Shown piece by piece: positions 9,173 through 22,166 of a DNA stretch of 64,000 nucleotides. The stretch comes from Astropecten irregularis. Its lineage: Eukaryota > Echinodermata > Asteroidea > Paxillosida > Astropectinidae. Numbering within the stretch: the stretch's first letter is position 1; every line of letters starts with the position of its first letter. Below the pieces are notes generated by a model. The model made no database searches, was not told the DNA's origin, and was given only the letters and a program-made list of their open reading frames with translations. Made by a program: the position numbers and the translations under genes. The stretch lies in the NCBI GenBank assembly GCA_963971285.1, contig OZ020246.1, positions 17,157,217 to 17,221,216 of the forward strand. The letters run 5' to 3'.

Positions 9173-12100
9173 CTGTTAGATGTTAATACATGCACATGTA
9201 GGTACTCACCTTTACAACTTGCAACAAACCCGGCTTGAAAAACCAAATTCCAGAACTTTCAGTAGCTAACAAGTACAGCTCACACTTTGCACATTCCCTG
9301 CAGAAGAGCCAAGTTAAGAGGACCAGGGGCCAGTCTCAGCTGAGCTTGCTATGAAGCAGACAAGTTTGTGACACACTTTACATAGTTAATGCTGTTATGG
9401 TAGACTCAGGTTACCAGGCAAGATTCCATGTGATATGCATTGGAAGTGACTGGTTCCCTAGATGCAAATTATTTGTTGAGCAGCTTTTTGGAACTGAGTT
9501 CAGGCCTCTGTGAGTTCACCATTCACTCTAAGACCTTCCTTCGCGTATAGAATTTTCACTAAGAGGGCGCTTCCGCAAAGCCTTGTGGGATACACCTCGG
9601 TCAAACTGCAAGTTCAGGAACACAGTAAACAAAACTAATTTTGCATGGACTGTCCAAAAGAAAGTAATCAGGTGGTGGCACTCTTTCAAATTTCGACCCT
9701 TGTGCATCCCACAATTCCTAGCGGTCGCTATTTGCGATATACCTTATGGAGCTGCCCTTTTTATGTATACAGCACTTATAGTAGGTCCAACGTTACACTG
9801 GAATGTGCAGAATGTAGAACAGTATAACTTACCAAGCCAAAGGGACTTTTGGAAAAGAAGCTTTAATTGTTTTTAAAAATCTGTGGTTTGAGATTATAAG
9901 AACAAAGGGGATGAACAATAACAATTGAATGTTGAATCTTCGTCACTATTTCTCAAGTTGAGGGTGGTCTTGTACTTTTCATCCAAATTTTTAAAGAGGC
10001 AAACTAAATTATTGAAAAAAGAAAGAAAAGAAAATTTGTTATAATTGTTAATTGCAGAAATTCTTGAAATAGATGTGTAGTTACTAGGGACTTGGATAAA
10101 TTTGTAGATTGTCTGGGGACCAAAGACAATAAACTGTCCCCATAGCTGAATGTCTTGCCCTTTTTCAAAAAGGAAAACTTCCTGGCGTTTTATCTACCAG
10201 TGCTATCTAACCATGTCAACAATTACATTCCATATTTCTCCTTGTAAATTCTGTTGGTTTCTTTTAATGAAATGATAAGGATATGTACTTGTTTGTACTA
10301 TGAATTTCTGCCAAAGTGCTTGGTGATATCAGGGCTGTCGGGGACCAGTCTTGCAGAGCACCATTTATTATTAACAGACTTGCTTGTAATAGAAAAACAT
10401 AGGTTACCAGCTAAATTTACATGCGATTTGTAGAAGCTTGTTTGTCCGAACGGCAGGGTACTCAAGGCACGAATGTGATGTCATGAGCGCAGAGCCCTAT
10501 TGTCCGTTAATTGTGTCTCTATATCTGTAATAATGCTGTAATGATGGCATAGGAATTTTTTTTAAGCATAATTATGTTAAGGACCACTAATACAATTTTG
10601 TTTACAATTACATGTATGTTGACATTTGTGGCAGAATTTTGGCAGTTTTCTGTTGAACTTTGTTTAAATGTCAGAAGATTGAAGTTTGAAGCCCCAGCGG
10701 TCTTCTTGCGTTAAAAGCGGCAAACTTTGTCAAACAGAAAGCTGGCAGTTGCATCAAACATTGAATTTCTGCTGAGTCCAATTCATATTTTGGGCCATTA
10801 TTTGAATTAGACACAACAGAAGTTTGACGCGGGCCTTTTTTTTTTATCAAACTTGCTTTACATGTCAAGCTGCTGCAGTATAAACATATTTTTTTTCTTT
10901 TTGGACTGCGTGATTGCTTGAATGTACATGTGATACATTATTATGAAATTTGTTATGTATAAATGAGTATCATTATTAATTTCTATTGAAATGTGCAATG
11001 ATTTATGAATAATAATAAAATGAAAATTTATGCCCACATACCTAAGCATTTTGGTTTTTCATTTGCAATAAATTTTCAGTAAAAAGGAAAGGCTTATTCA
11101 TCGCGGTAGATATACATGTACATACAAGGAAAATAGGTGATCAATGTCACGCGATACCATGTTGCTGGTAGCCACATTTCGGCTGCTGGAACTGCTAGCC
11201 TTCATCAGAGAACAGTAGTTTGCAAAATAGTAATAACTTGAGATACAGAATACATTGGATAATATTTTAGCATTCATGAAACAGATCATGAATGCATTAA
11301 TTAGAATAACACTCAAGTATTATGTCATAAAATGTTTTATTAATTTTGCAATATAATTTTTTGAATGCATATTGCATACGGTAAATGTATGTAGTATGCA
11401 TATATACATGAAATGTTCATATTATTGGTAAAATTCACTTAACCCATTGGTTTAATAGAGACACAGAATACAAACCCAGCTGGCTCGGTTCAATTTCAAA
11501 CATGTTCAGAATCATCATCTGAAAAAATACTAGTAAGTTCAATCATGAGTCCCACAATACTGGCCTGAAACAGAGATCTGTATGAGGTACACCTTTAAAC
11601 AGTATCGATATTACCGTTTTTAAGTACTAAACAATAAATATTGCCACCCCAAATACTATACAATATCCTTAATGCCAAATCTATAACATATGTATATTTA
11701 TATCTACCGGTATTTCACGAAAAACTTCACCTAGAAACATACCAAGGACAATTGTTCTGTTTTTACATAGAATAGCATTTGTAAAGGTTTTACAATATAA
11801 AATAAATGTGTACTTTGGTATTCTGAAACCCATGCAAAAATTTGGGTTTATTAAGTAGTTCACATTGCACTGTTCAATCAAAATATACCGTGTTACGGTG
11901 TACCATTTACTACATACCTACAGTGAAATGTGTTATACAAAAATAGCTTGTCTAATAGAAAACAACTTCAAGTCAGTTTTTTTTTTTTACATTTTACAGT
12001 TTTTTGGAGTGTTTGATGTGAAGTGGAAATGGGGAATATGAAAATACATCAGTTCCATTCACTGAGCAAAAGTTTGAAACTCGCTGAGTGGCAATGAAGG

Positions 12101-12179
12101 CAACTTGTAGAAGCAGGGACACCAATAAGATCCACCTAACCAAAATGAGGAACTCAAACTCTAAAACCTTTTCAATTCA

Positions 12180-12420
12180 AGTAATAAACTGCTGCCAACT
12201 GCTCATCAACCAAAGTAATGACCTGAAATTTATAAAATGCTTGGAGTGAGGAAGGGCTGACGTTTCGATCCTAGCAGGATCTTTCTAAAAGGCTAATCAA
12301 GAGGATACAAAGATGCAAGTGAGGATACACTTAAACGGATGAGAGGATCACAACAAAGGTGGAGTGACCAGGGGAAAAAACAACAACTTTTTTAAAAAGT
12401 GGGTGTCACTGTGATTAGCA
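12180..12420 (+). repeat. GATCCTAGCAGGATC repeat copy, 3' flank of ZDHHC1
   Basis: Begins aataaactgctgccaactgc, runs through aaaatgcttggagt, gacgtttcgatcctagcagg, ggatgagaggatca and gagtgaccagggg. The same ordered blocks occur at 15.59, 21.2 and 26.1 kb. Confidence 0.7.
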
Positions 12421-12530
12421 CCTAAGGACCAGTGTAAATCAAAACCCCTGCAAAAGTAAACCTAAAGGTTTTGTGTTTTTAGATCTTAGATCTTTCACAG
12501 AAAGTGTTTGGACAAATGAAATTGAAAGAA

Positions 12531-15500
12531 TTACTCCCGCAGCAGCATCGATCGTCTTGATGCCATCGGTCGAGTTGGGTCATATGACTTTGGTGGTGAG
12601 GAATAACCTTGAACTAGATCATCATCTGAGAGAGATTCATCTTTGGAAGGATGAGTGGCTGAACCCAAGTGAGAGTGTTGGGTGTTCACTAGTGGGGTAA
12701 GGTCAAGTGGAGGTACCTCAGGGATGGAACCATGGCGTGACACAACATCATCCGGAGCATCATCTCTGGGCTCCTCCTTCCTTGTTTTTGCAGAAGGATT
12801 GCCAACTCTGTCCTCGGCTTCAAGAAGGTGCTGTTGGGAAGATGAGCTTTGAAGAGATGCCTGGCTTCCCGATTGACTTGACAGTGCCTGGCCCAGCTGA
12901 ACTGCTCGTCTCCTAGGTGGGGCCAGTGGCGGAGCTTGAGGTGATCCTTGATGGCTGTGATTCTTTTGGACTTCTGGCTCGACGTGGGATCGAAGAGCTT
13001 CTTGGACCTCCGGATTGGATACATTCTGTCTATTTTCATCTGGAGAATGCTGCATTAAGCTATGTTGGTGAGGATCGTGTTGGGGATGCACATCAGCAGT
13101 TGTCTCAACAGACAAATGTGCTGGTGGTTTCTTTAGCTTCCTTCTGGAATTCCTCCCAGGATCGTCCTCAGTTGAACGTCTACTGCTGCTCAGATGATTT
13201 TCAGTCTCAACCACCTGAGAGTTTTTAATAAGGAGTGGCTCCAGGTTTAAATTCCTCCTTGGCCTGTCTGTTCCACTCAGTCCTTTAGCACCACTTGCCT
13301 TGTCCCTTTCCTGATTCTCGGTCCTCCCTTGCACCTTTCTTTTGGGTTTATGAACATCGGGACCACTCCTCAGTTTTTGGTCCACCAAGCCAGCACCTCT
13401 TTTGAGTTCCTCGATATCATATTGCCACTGGTTGGCATCCATCATCAAGCTGGGATGGCTCTTGTGATCAGGATGCCACTTCTGTAACGGACGTTGATAA
13501 CTGTCGATTACTCCATACCCGCCAAACAGCCCACCACCCTGTGCGGGATTCCCCCTCTGCGAATGGCCCAGAGGCACCTCACAGAGGCTCTCTGCTGAGG
13601 ACGAGTGATAGTCCAATGCCGGGGCGGGCGAATCAAAGGTGATGGGGATCGGAGGGGGCAGTCGCTGCCTTGGAGTCATCCCTCCTTGTTGGGCGGGGAC
13701 GGTCTGCTGCACTCCGGGAAACTGCTGGGTAAAGAAGAGGTTCTCGACGGGCTCTGGTGGAAATTAAGACAAGGAAAGATTAGTGGTGATTAAGGTAGTC
13801 CTTGGATGTCAAGCTTGAATTTAACGGAGGCCACTTAGGCCATGACCTTCGTTGCCCTTGTTCTTGGCTTTCGTGCCCTCTTCAAATGTTTCCATAGACA
13901 TTATGATTTTCCAATGGAAGTGCCCCTTGCAAGGGAAAAGTTGCCTTGCCCCTTTCAGAACCAAATTCAAGGCCTGGCCCAGATGTAGACTTGGATACGT
14001 TCTGTGGCACTGCTGCAGTCTGGATTCATCCCAACAACGATAGGCCTCAACTACTCCTAGGGCTGATTTTACAAAGCACTAAAGATTGAAGTGTGAATTT
14101 ATCTTAATTGCTCAGCAATGTGTGATGTCACAATACAAATCACTATGGTGATACTGACAACTCATCTTAGGATTAATCTTATTGTTTGATGAAATCCAGC
14201 CCTGGTCCTTAAGTTTGTTTTTTCCAGAGTACCATGAATGCTTTTGCCTTGAGGGAGCTTGCACGATGTAATCCGACAGCAGGACAAATGGTGAATGAAG
14301 CAAACTTGCTGCCTGGACCTGATCATAGACAGTTTTAAGTGTGGAATATGCAGATGAATAGGTCAACAACCAGCACTGATGTACTCAGCACAGACCTATC
14401 CCTCTGAAAGCACCAAGGATAATTGAATCTTCAATCTCAGGCTGTGCTCTGTGATCATAATGATTGAATTGTGCTGGCAGCCAATGGCGCCGCTGTCAAC
14501 TTGATCATGTTGTAGCTGCATCCTTTGCAATTCAGCACCCCAGCGAGAATAAGGATGATTAGCCTCCCAAATTATTATCATCATTTTATATCATATGGTA
14601 GTCCATGAAGGGTCAAAGGAATAACGTCCTGAAGGGGCCTTATCTACCTACCTACTGCAGGGTACTGAGGATGCAACCCAGGCTGAGCCACCAGAGGCAG
14701 ACTGAACCTCCTGACAAGGTGCTGCTCCAAGTATGTCTGTGGCATGCTGTGACCTAGGTTCATGGCAGCCTGGTGGTAAGGCTGATCCATCAGGACTGGC
14801 TGATGATTCTCTCTTGTGGTTAGGGGACGGACCTGCGGGGGTTTCTTTCGGGTCTTCCTTCTTTTCTTCACCTTTGAAAAGAAAACACATTTAAGAAGAT
14901 TGTTTATAACAATTCCAACTGCAATTCATAATGCACTTAAAAAACGACATGTTATCCACACCAGAGAAAGCTATTATCTGTGCTCTCCCTTCCAGAGTTA
15001 AAACTCGGGTCGAGTCGAGTCATTTAGACTTTGGGACACACGTCTATGTCTATGGCTACATCTCACAGGTCAACAAGTCAATCTGCAATGGAACAAGGGC
15101 TGAGCGCCAGCACTTAATACAAACAGCCACAACATCACTGTAGCCATAAATTGGGATTGGGCAAAACAAGACGATAAGATGATCTTACCTTTGGTTTGCT
15201 GTCAACGACAGCTACGCTCATCTCAACTTGTTGCTCTGGCTGCTGCTGTTCTTGCTTGATAAGTGGTTCTGCTACGACGGACTGCTGCTCTATGTTGAAA
15301 CTGGAGTTGTTGTTTGACTGTAACTGACTTGTGCTATCTCTGGAGGTGGCAAAAAGTAAAGTTACAGAAATATGACCTTAATCAAAATTGTGGGAATGCA
15401 AATCTTGAAAAGATTCAGACAAAAACATTGTTAACAGACAAGGAGGGCCCGACCATCTTGTAGTTCATTTTGCTATCTATCTATTTCAAATGCTAATCAT

Positions 15501-18500
15501 CAAATCCTCAAAGACTACCAGTTTTATGCATATCGGTAATCATATTGTCAAGTCAGAGCAAATATCAATGAATTAAGTTGCCACTCCGCAATAAACTGCT
15601 CATTAGCCAAAGAAATTACCTGAAATTTATAAAATGCTTGGAGTTAGGAGGGCCTGACGAGTTTCGATCCTAGGAGGATCTTTTTCAAAGGGGAAGGGCC
15701 TGACACATTTCAATCCTAGCAGGATCTTTGTCAAAGGCCTTTGAGAAAAATTATGCTGGGATCAAAACGTGTCAGGCCCTTCTAACTCCAGGCATTGAAT
15801 GAAGTTGTGTGCAAACCAATTTATTTCAGATCCTTGATAAATGCACAAAAAAGATGGCATACAAAACAAGTTTTTGATTGTACGTAATGAAATTCATGCA
15901 AAACTACTCGCCATTGATATACGACATAATTGACTTATAATTGCACTGATGATACAAGGATAGGCATACATAATGATAGTGATGTACCTACTTGGCTGTA
16001 GGTATGGAAGAAATGCTAGATTTGGCGTGGTCAGTTTTGGTGGCCACTAGAAGCAGAAGGCTCGTTAAGGCAGGCTATCTCGCGACACCTACATGCACAA
16101 ACACAGACGGAGGACACAAAGGGGGGGGGGGGGGGGGGGTAGGAGAGGGGATGGGGGGATCCACAAAGGGAAAAAGAGGAGGAATGTGGGACGGGGTAAG
16201 ACCCAGAGAGATCAGACGCGATGATCACAAAGTTCCACAGAATGATGGAGACCGAATGATGAGATGATGGGGTTAGGACGAAAGAAGAGACAGAGGAGGA
16301 AATGGCAGAGAAGGGAGCAAGAGGCAGGAAAGAGAGAAGAAACCATGTGTAAGTGTATGAACGACATGCGACATCAAGAAATGAGTGACAGTATAATTAT
16401 GCATGCACATGTAGGCCAGGCCTGCTCATTCAAAGGTACAATAATGCTATGGCGATGATAAACAATCATGCAGCAACATTTTTTCCCAGACAAAAAGGGT
16501 CATTAAATAGATATCTCTCTAGGGATGCTGTCTGTGTGAAGAGAACTACAACAGCGTGTTCAATGTCATCAGATGCATGTGCAACACAGAGTGCAAATTG
16601 TCACCTATTTCATGAAGGGACAAATCTGCCCACAGGGCGTTGAAACATAGTTTTGAGAAAACAGATTTCGCCTACTTTTAGAAGAAATGTTGATTACATC
16701 ACTATACACCACTATAACGAACACTGCTATACCAAACATTTGGCTACACTCTACAGCACACTCTGCACACACTGGAGTGTCAGAAGCTTGAGTCATTTCG
16801 GAGTGTTTCAGATTATTCACTGAAATGCTGAGACTTACTTTTTGGCATCATTGAGTTCTATTTCTTCCTTCTCGCCCGGAAGAGGCACAACTTGATTATT
16901 GCACTACAAAACAAAAACACACACAACTTTGCTTGTTACAATTGACAGATCATTGAAGATTCAGAGTCCATGCTTGGACAAAAGAACTGGACAAAATTGA
17001 AATTCTCTCCAGTGAGCTTATTTGGTAAGGTTAAATGTATGTGAAGCAAAAATGCAGGACACATAGTATTTTAAAAGGTTGGGCCTTTAGCAGGCCTGGG
17101 ATCTAAGTGGCCGATGAAGTCATTTCCGGAAAATCACTGACGGCCATTAAATTGTGCGACTCCAAGTGAGCACTTGCATGACCGAGGTGAGAGACTCACG
17201 GCAGGGGTGCAGGCGCCCTTCAGTATTTAGGGTTCCTACTTCTATCCGTTTATTCGTACCAATGCTTTTGGCATCTTGTCCCTTGTGAATGTCTTGGTCG
17301 ATGATTATATCCTTCCTTTATCTAACCTTCTACTTGTTTTTCTAATGTTCAAAGTCATTTTGACATGTGCAGTTGGTATTTGGATCAATGTGGGCCGATC
17401 TGTACGACACATGTCCGTGCCAGTCGGAGAGTGGCTTAGTACTCACATCCCAATGTATTCATTAACACGACAAAAATCTATCAGTTTAAAAGTTATCAGA
17501 GGGCGCTATCGGTAGCGATAGCCCAGGAAATGCCCAGAACTCTACATCCCTGCTTTAGACATAAGCACTTTTATTTCAATAGACTAACCTTGCAGCATCC
17601 TTTCTGTGCCGGGAGTTGTTGCTGTGCTTCTGCATCTCCATTGCTTAATGCATTGCGATCCTGCATGACATAGTCGTATGTGCTCATGCCATGGTAGACT
17701 AAACAGAGGTAAAGAAAGGAATGGAGAAACTTGCTGATAACCGTGGGTTGGAAGTGGCTTTCAGTAATGTATCAATCAATCAATTTGATATCAAATTTAT
17801 GCCAAGATTCTGACTGATGGAGGTGTTAGAACGGACCTACAAATTTGAAACTATATCATAAACGTCCTCTATCATCTGATTCCTACTTTTAGTACCAAAT
17901 TTGCAAATCTGTTAAGTAGACTTGTTGCCAGTCCCCACATTGTTGATGTCAAGTACAATAACTATGGCCAGCGCCTTCAGCGGCAGTGAGAAGTTTAGAC
18001 CTATGCTGCAGAACCATAGAGTTAAATAAAAAACTAGAGTACGCGCTTCGTATTCAACATGTGCATTGTCTGCACGCCAGCGTGGACGCGCAGCCGCCAT
18101 CTTCCTGCAACTTCACAGGCGCAGTAGAGTCAAAATATCCAGATGTTTCTCTGGTGAACTGCACGTACTCTGCGTGATGCGACGAAATGTATGGAACATC
18201 TCGTACCAGAAAATTGTTATATTGCTGCACGCACAAACCGAATAGGAATACGGTTTTGCCACAAATTTAAATAACAACACTGGAAATACTGCCTTTTTAT
18301 AAACCTGACAGCGAATATTTCTGAACACACAAAAACGGATTTGTAAATCCGTCAATGAAACTGTGATTCCTAGTTTTGCCGCACCGGATTTGTAAATCTG
18401 ATGATTTGAAGATTCGTAAGCCCTTGGACAAAGAATTGAATTTTGAGTCAAGTTTAGGACACTTCTGTTGATCATGACAGTTTTCCGATTTTATTTTTAT

Positions 18501-21500
18501 GGGATATTATTGGACTCAAGTTAAAAGATTCCAATAGACTTACTCAAATAGAGATGGAAGCCGAGTAGATGACCCAGAAGGCAAAGGGTGATTAACAGCA
18601 GCACGTCAATGATGACTGCTATGACAAAGAAGACTATCCCTGACACCTCGAGGGATACTATGCTGAGGCCCGTGTGGTACATCGCTAGTGGGTCCAGTGT
18701 GGTCAAGGGCTGACTGGTTGTGTTACTGCCTGCGAGAGCTGCCGTTGGTGACTGGCTTGTCGACAAACCTGCCTGGGTTGCTGTAGCACCATCTGGTAAA
18801 TATATTGAATAAACACTTCATTCACTAAAGAGCTCATACGGGTCACAAATTAAAGGTACTATCATATTTTGGTTAAGTTGATAAAACAGCTGCAGTCTGT
18901 TCATAATTTGATTTGTCATGAAATTTAAACAAACCTGTGAAATTTGTAGCTCAATTCATCATTGGAAACAGTGGAAAACGGTTGCAAATATTACGCAAAA
19001 TTCTAACATGCCAGACCACCAGGCCACGGCAAACTTTCCTACTTGTATTCCATTCCACTGTGCAAACTGCAAACCTACAAGCTCTCAAAACACAAGCCTT
19101 TGGTCCAGAGTTACATTACCCATCATCAAGATGTTCACCTGATATACACTCACCATATAAGTCTGGATGAAGGAGTCTTGGGTTGGCCCAGTAGACCACA
19201 AGTAAATAGAGGAAGACACCAAAGACAAACAAACCGCATATGAAGGCTGAAGCTAGGCAAACGATGAACCACCTAAAAACAAAACAGAGTGGAAAAAAGG
19301 TAAGACAAATAACCAATTACATATTCGGCTGTTTTTTAAGATTGGCAGCTGTTTCAAATAAAATAATTATACGTGGATCGGTTTGCAAAAACACCATGTA
19401 AGAATCATTTGTACTTTTGCACTTCTTATTTCGTCGCACTTCTCATAAGGTCTCAACGTTTCGACTAGCCTGCTCTAGTCATCATCAGGAGACCAGAGTA
19501 GGAAAGAGCAGGTTATTCAAAACGTTGAATCCTTACGAGAAGTGCGACGAAAATAAGAAATGTAAAAGTATGAATGATTCTTACATGGTGTCTCCAAAAA
19601 CCGATCCACAAAGCAATTGTCACCATGCAAAGCCTCAAATCTTTCGTAAAATAATTATATGCTAGCTGCAAACTGCTAAACAACTCAAATGACTTGACAT
19701 AATTGTTATACCACAGCATTAGATTGAGGAATTACACTGGCTTCGCCACAGGTACCATTCGTCCCATCATGTGTACTCCATGTACCACACACGCCATCCG
19801 ATGTACAACTGGCCTCACATTTGTAAAGTAACATCATTTTTATCAAAGGAAAAAAATACAGAAACAAATACAAGAATACCAAATGGCAAACTTGGAACAA
19901 AACATCTTTTAGAAAGATCCTGCTGGGATTGAAACACCAAGCTTATTACCTGTAGTTCCTGGAGCCTACACAGTTGTTGAGCCACTTGCAGTGATGGTCA
20001 AAGTCAGCGACACATTTATTACATGAACTACAATGTTTGGACTTCAGGCCACTGTTTTGGAAAAAAAAAAAAAACAGGACCAAAATCATCACAATGTGAT
20101 AAAAAATGTGAGCAAAATACGTTGATACAAATGAATGTGCTGCTTAACACACATTACCACAATCTCCACAGGGGAACTGCATCATAAACCACGCATTATC
20201 ACACAATGGTGTATTGTGGTATTCAGGATACCACACTTCCCACAGGAAAACCATGTGTGGTGAATTGTGGTCTGCAAATGGGCTACAGGTAATAAGGTAT
20301 TTGCAAGTCAAGTATAATACTAGGATCCAGAAACCAAACAAATGGCTGAAATTTCAAGGGAGGATATAGAAGCTCTTTCTTTTCATAGTTCATGGCCCAA
20401 TTAGAAACTATAATGAACCATTTGAGAGTTACCTGGTACAGAGACTTCTTTCATTGCACACCCCAGTTTGAATTTCCCATACTGACTCTGTTGCTATGGC
20501 ACATGATTCGGGGCAAGCTTTTGCATAGAGATACTCATCTGAGTTTGACTGGTTCCTTTGTGCCATTCTTATCCATTATGAACAGTGCATTGTTGCAAGA
20601 TGTCTGTTATGTAACCAAACAAAAGCTTGTCCTGAATCATGTGATATAGCAACAGAGTCTTTAGTCTGGGAAATTCAAACTGGAGTGTTTATATACCATG
20701 AAAGAAGCCTGTGTACCAGATACTATTCAGATTTAACTCGCAAATGGCTTAATACTGGGAAACGTGTTTTCTTTCTTTGGTCAATCAAATCATAATACAT
20801 ATCACTTACACGTCCACCTCGCACAAGTAGCAGTGGTTATTCTCGATGACGTGGTTATGTTGTGCCCTGTCGAATGTAGGCATGGTCTTTTTCTGTCTGC
20901 GGAGAGTGTTGGTGTCCGCAGGGTCTATAGTTAGGCAGACAATGTGTGTGATGACATGGACCGCTAGCATGACTCCTACAATCTGAGAAGGTTTATGGTT
21001 ATGGAAGAATTATCCATTAGAACAAGATCTTGTTCAGACCTCAGTGACCCACAGAATAAAAAAACCCTGTTAATCCAGCTCTTTAGGATTTTGAAGGACA
21101 GTTCCATAAAGTCTTCAGGAGTTGCTTTCATGAAGCCCTACAATCGCAATTCGAGTTACGAAAGATAAAGATCGTATCCTATGTAGGGGTGAAATGCATC
21201 ATAAGTGCTACAATACTAGCAGGATCTTTCTCAAAAGGCTAAATGACAAGAGGACAAGAACATGCAAGTAAAGATACACATCAATGGATGAGAGGATCAG
21301 AACAATAGGGGGACAGATCTAGAGTGACCAGGGGCCGATTTCATAAAACGTACGACGCGTCGCAGAGTAAAGACGCATCCTTTCTCTATGGACTCACCGC
21401 ATAGATGCGACGCGTCGCAGCTAGGACGCGTCGTAATTCAAGTTGCGACGCATCGCAGAGTTTTGTGAAATCGGCCTCAGGGAAAGCATGCAATAAGAAA

Positions 21501-22166
21501 CTACAAAGAGAGGATAGAGGTCGGCAAGTGTGGTCAAAGGAATGAGACAAAGGGGTGTCTGTACACAACCGTCAAGGTTGAAGAGGCGTTCTTCAGAAAT
21601 GTTTTTACAAGACTTGAACATGGTTTACTACACGCAGTATTCATGTTTTGATGTGTTCAATTCAACACATAATTACAATATCCAGCGATCTGTGGAAGGT
21701 ACATACATTGGAACGCCACTATAACAAACGCCGCTATACCGAACATTTTTGCTATATTGAACATCATCCTTGGATCCCAATATTTTTCAACAATACATAT
21801 ATACCGAATACAGTTTTTCAAATCACTATAACATACGACCACTATACTTGATTTTTGAGAATATCTGTGCATCCCGGTATGTTTGTTATAGCGGCGTTCT
21901 ACTGTATTACTTTCAAGTCCTAAGTGAGTGGGACTATCCAATATTCCACGCCTGTAAAAGGATACCATGTGACATGCCGGTTGCCAGTGATATGGAATGG
22001 TCGGGACGGCCATTCCGTGGTACATGATGGCAAAGAAGATGATGAAGATAGCGGCCACAAACTGCAAGGGGTGCGGTGGACAACTCCAGCCATTTCTGCG
22101 GGAGCTCGTCCGGTAGGTCATCCCACCATTGCTCTGTGTGGACTTCTTATTCGTCTTCGCCTTCAT
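12531..22166 (-). CDS. ZDHHC1: ZDHHC1-like DHHC palmitoyltransferase
   Basis: Ten exons on the - strand: 22166-21966, 20982-20810, 20051-19950, 19272-19154, 18792-18544, 17698-17589, 16903-16839, 15339-15189, 14871-14652, 13753-12531; 2,613 nt, 870 aa. [12 protein letters not shown] leads into TM1 (about residues 34-56) and TM2 lies at about 68-88. A DPADTN motif is followed by the Cys-rich DHHC domain (about 113-158), which includes [13 protein letters not shown] with DHHC at 143-146. TM3 is at about 160-187 and TM4 at about 250-273. STYDY (287-291) stands where the TTxE motif lies. The long tail (about 292-870) is Gln/Ser/Pro-rich and looks disordered. Known family role: S-acylation of proteins on endomembranes; mammalian ZDHHC1 has been linked to STING signalling. 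A Ser/Thr-rich segment of about 45 residues sits between TM3 and TM4. An acceptor at 22194 shows at least one upstream non-coding exon. Confidence 0.93.
14059..14203. mobile_element. MITE with AGGGCTG(G)ATTT ends (ZDHHC1 intron 9 side)
   Basis: Left agggctgattttacaaagca and right gatgaaatccagccct are imperfect inverted ends. The interior shares tgtgatgt..acagctcatctta-type text with 28780-28850. Confidence 0.55.
15590..15800 (+). repeat. GATCCTAGCAGGATC repeat copy (ZDHHC1 intron 7)
   Basis: Contains aaaatgcttggagttagga, ttcgatcctaggaggatct, then caatcctagcaggatctttg and finally an inverted atcaaaacgtgtcaggccct, so the copy is partly folded back on itself. Confidence 0.65.
16121..16139 (+). 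repeat. G19 homopolymer in a purine-rich tract
   Basis: A run of 19 G followed by G/A-rich sequence to about 16330, in ZDHHC1 intron 7. It could form G-quadruplex structures; homopolymer length in an assembly is uncertain. Confidence 0.8.
18850..19140. mobile_element. MITE, TAAAGGTA family copy 4 (ZDHHC1 intron 4)
   Basis: Begins ttaaaggtactatcatattt and carries ctgcagtctgttcataattt, the inverse of a block in copy 1 (aatgaacagtctgcag). The right end is not clear and lies against the exon 4 donor. Confidence 0.5.
19373..19609. mobile_element. Foldback element with about 105-bp arms (ZDHHC1 intron 3)
   Basis: The left arm gtggatcggttt..caccatgtaagaatcatt..acttctcataagg and the right arm cttacgagaagtgcgacg..gaatgattcttacatggtg..aaaccgatccac are inverse of each other with few mismatches. 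A spacer includes gactagcctgctctagtcat. No ORF of note. Confidence 0.85.
20433..20719. mobile_element. Foldback MITE with about 100-bp arms (ZDHHC1 intron 2)
   Basis: Ends ctggtaca and tgtaccag are exact inverses. The arms share cagtttgaatttcccata and gactctgttgctat..cacatgattc..caagctttt with their inverse copies at 20625-20700. It lies just downstream (on the gene strand) of exon 2. Confidence 0.85.
21195..21330 (+). repeat. GATCCTAGCAGGATC repeat copy (ZDHHC1 intron 1)
   Basis: Contains actagcaggatctttctcaa, aggctaaatgacaagaggac and gatgagaggatcagaacaat. It is interrupted at its right side by the 21333-21476 MITE. Confidence 0.65.
21333..21476. mobile_element. MITE with GGCCGATTTCA ends rich in GACGCGTCGC palindromes
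   Basis: Left ggccgatttcataaaa and right ttttgtgaaatcggcc are inverted. Inside, gacgcgtcgcag repeats in both orientations around a short centre. It lies in ZDHHC1 intron 1. Confidence 0.85.
21701..21907. mobile_element. MITE with GAACGCC(A/G)CTATAACAAAC ends
   Basis: Left gaacgccactataacaaacg and right gtttgttatagcggcgttct are inverted. The same motif appears imperfectly near 16700-16750. It lies in ZDHHC1 intron 1, about 60 bp from the exon 1 donor. Confidence 0.8.

Larger units (their letters stand above)
6709..12530. other. Convergent intergenic region, TBC1D20 to ZDHHC1
   Basis: Holds the 3' UTRs of two convergent genes and repeats listed separately (6867-7405, 7885-8215, 8984-9172, 12180-12420). 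Fragments of a repeat containing aggttaccagctaaattt lie near 9410 and 10400. Candidate - strand AATAAA signals for ZDHHC1 lie at 11847-11852 and 11336-11341; neither is decisive. No open frame here shows recognisable protein similarity. About 9.6-11.0 kb and 11.1-12.1 kb are AT-rich sequence in which I see no gene. Confidence 0.6.

Noticed and set aside
12707-13228. + strand open frames opposite the last ZDHHC1 exon
   Set aside because: They are shadows of the long - strand coding exon.
14652-14656. Donor at 14656/14655 for ZDHHC1 exon 9
   Set aside because: Splicing there would shift the frame of the last exon. The donor four bases further on (AG|GTAGGT, exon end 14652) keeps it.
14648-14890. 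Alternative frame ([14 protein letters not shown]...) for ZDHHC1 exon 9
   Set aside because: It does not keep phase with exon 8, whose coding ends in phase 0, nor with the long exon 10 frame. The [12 protein letters not shown] frame joins both.
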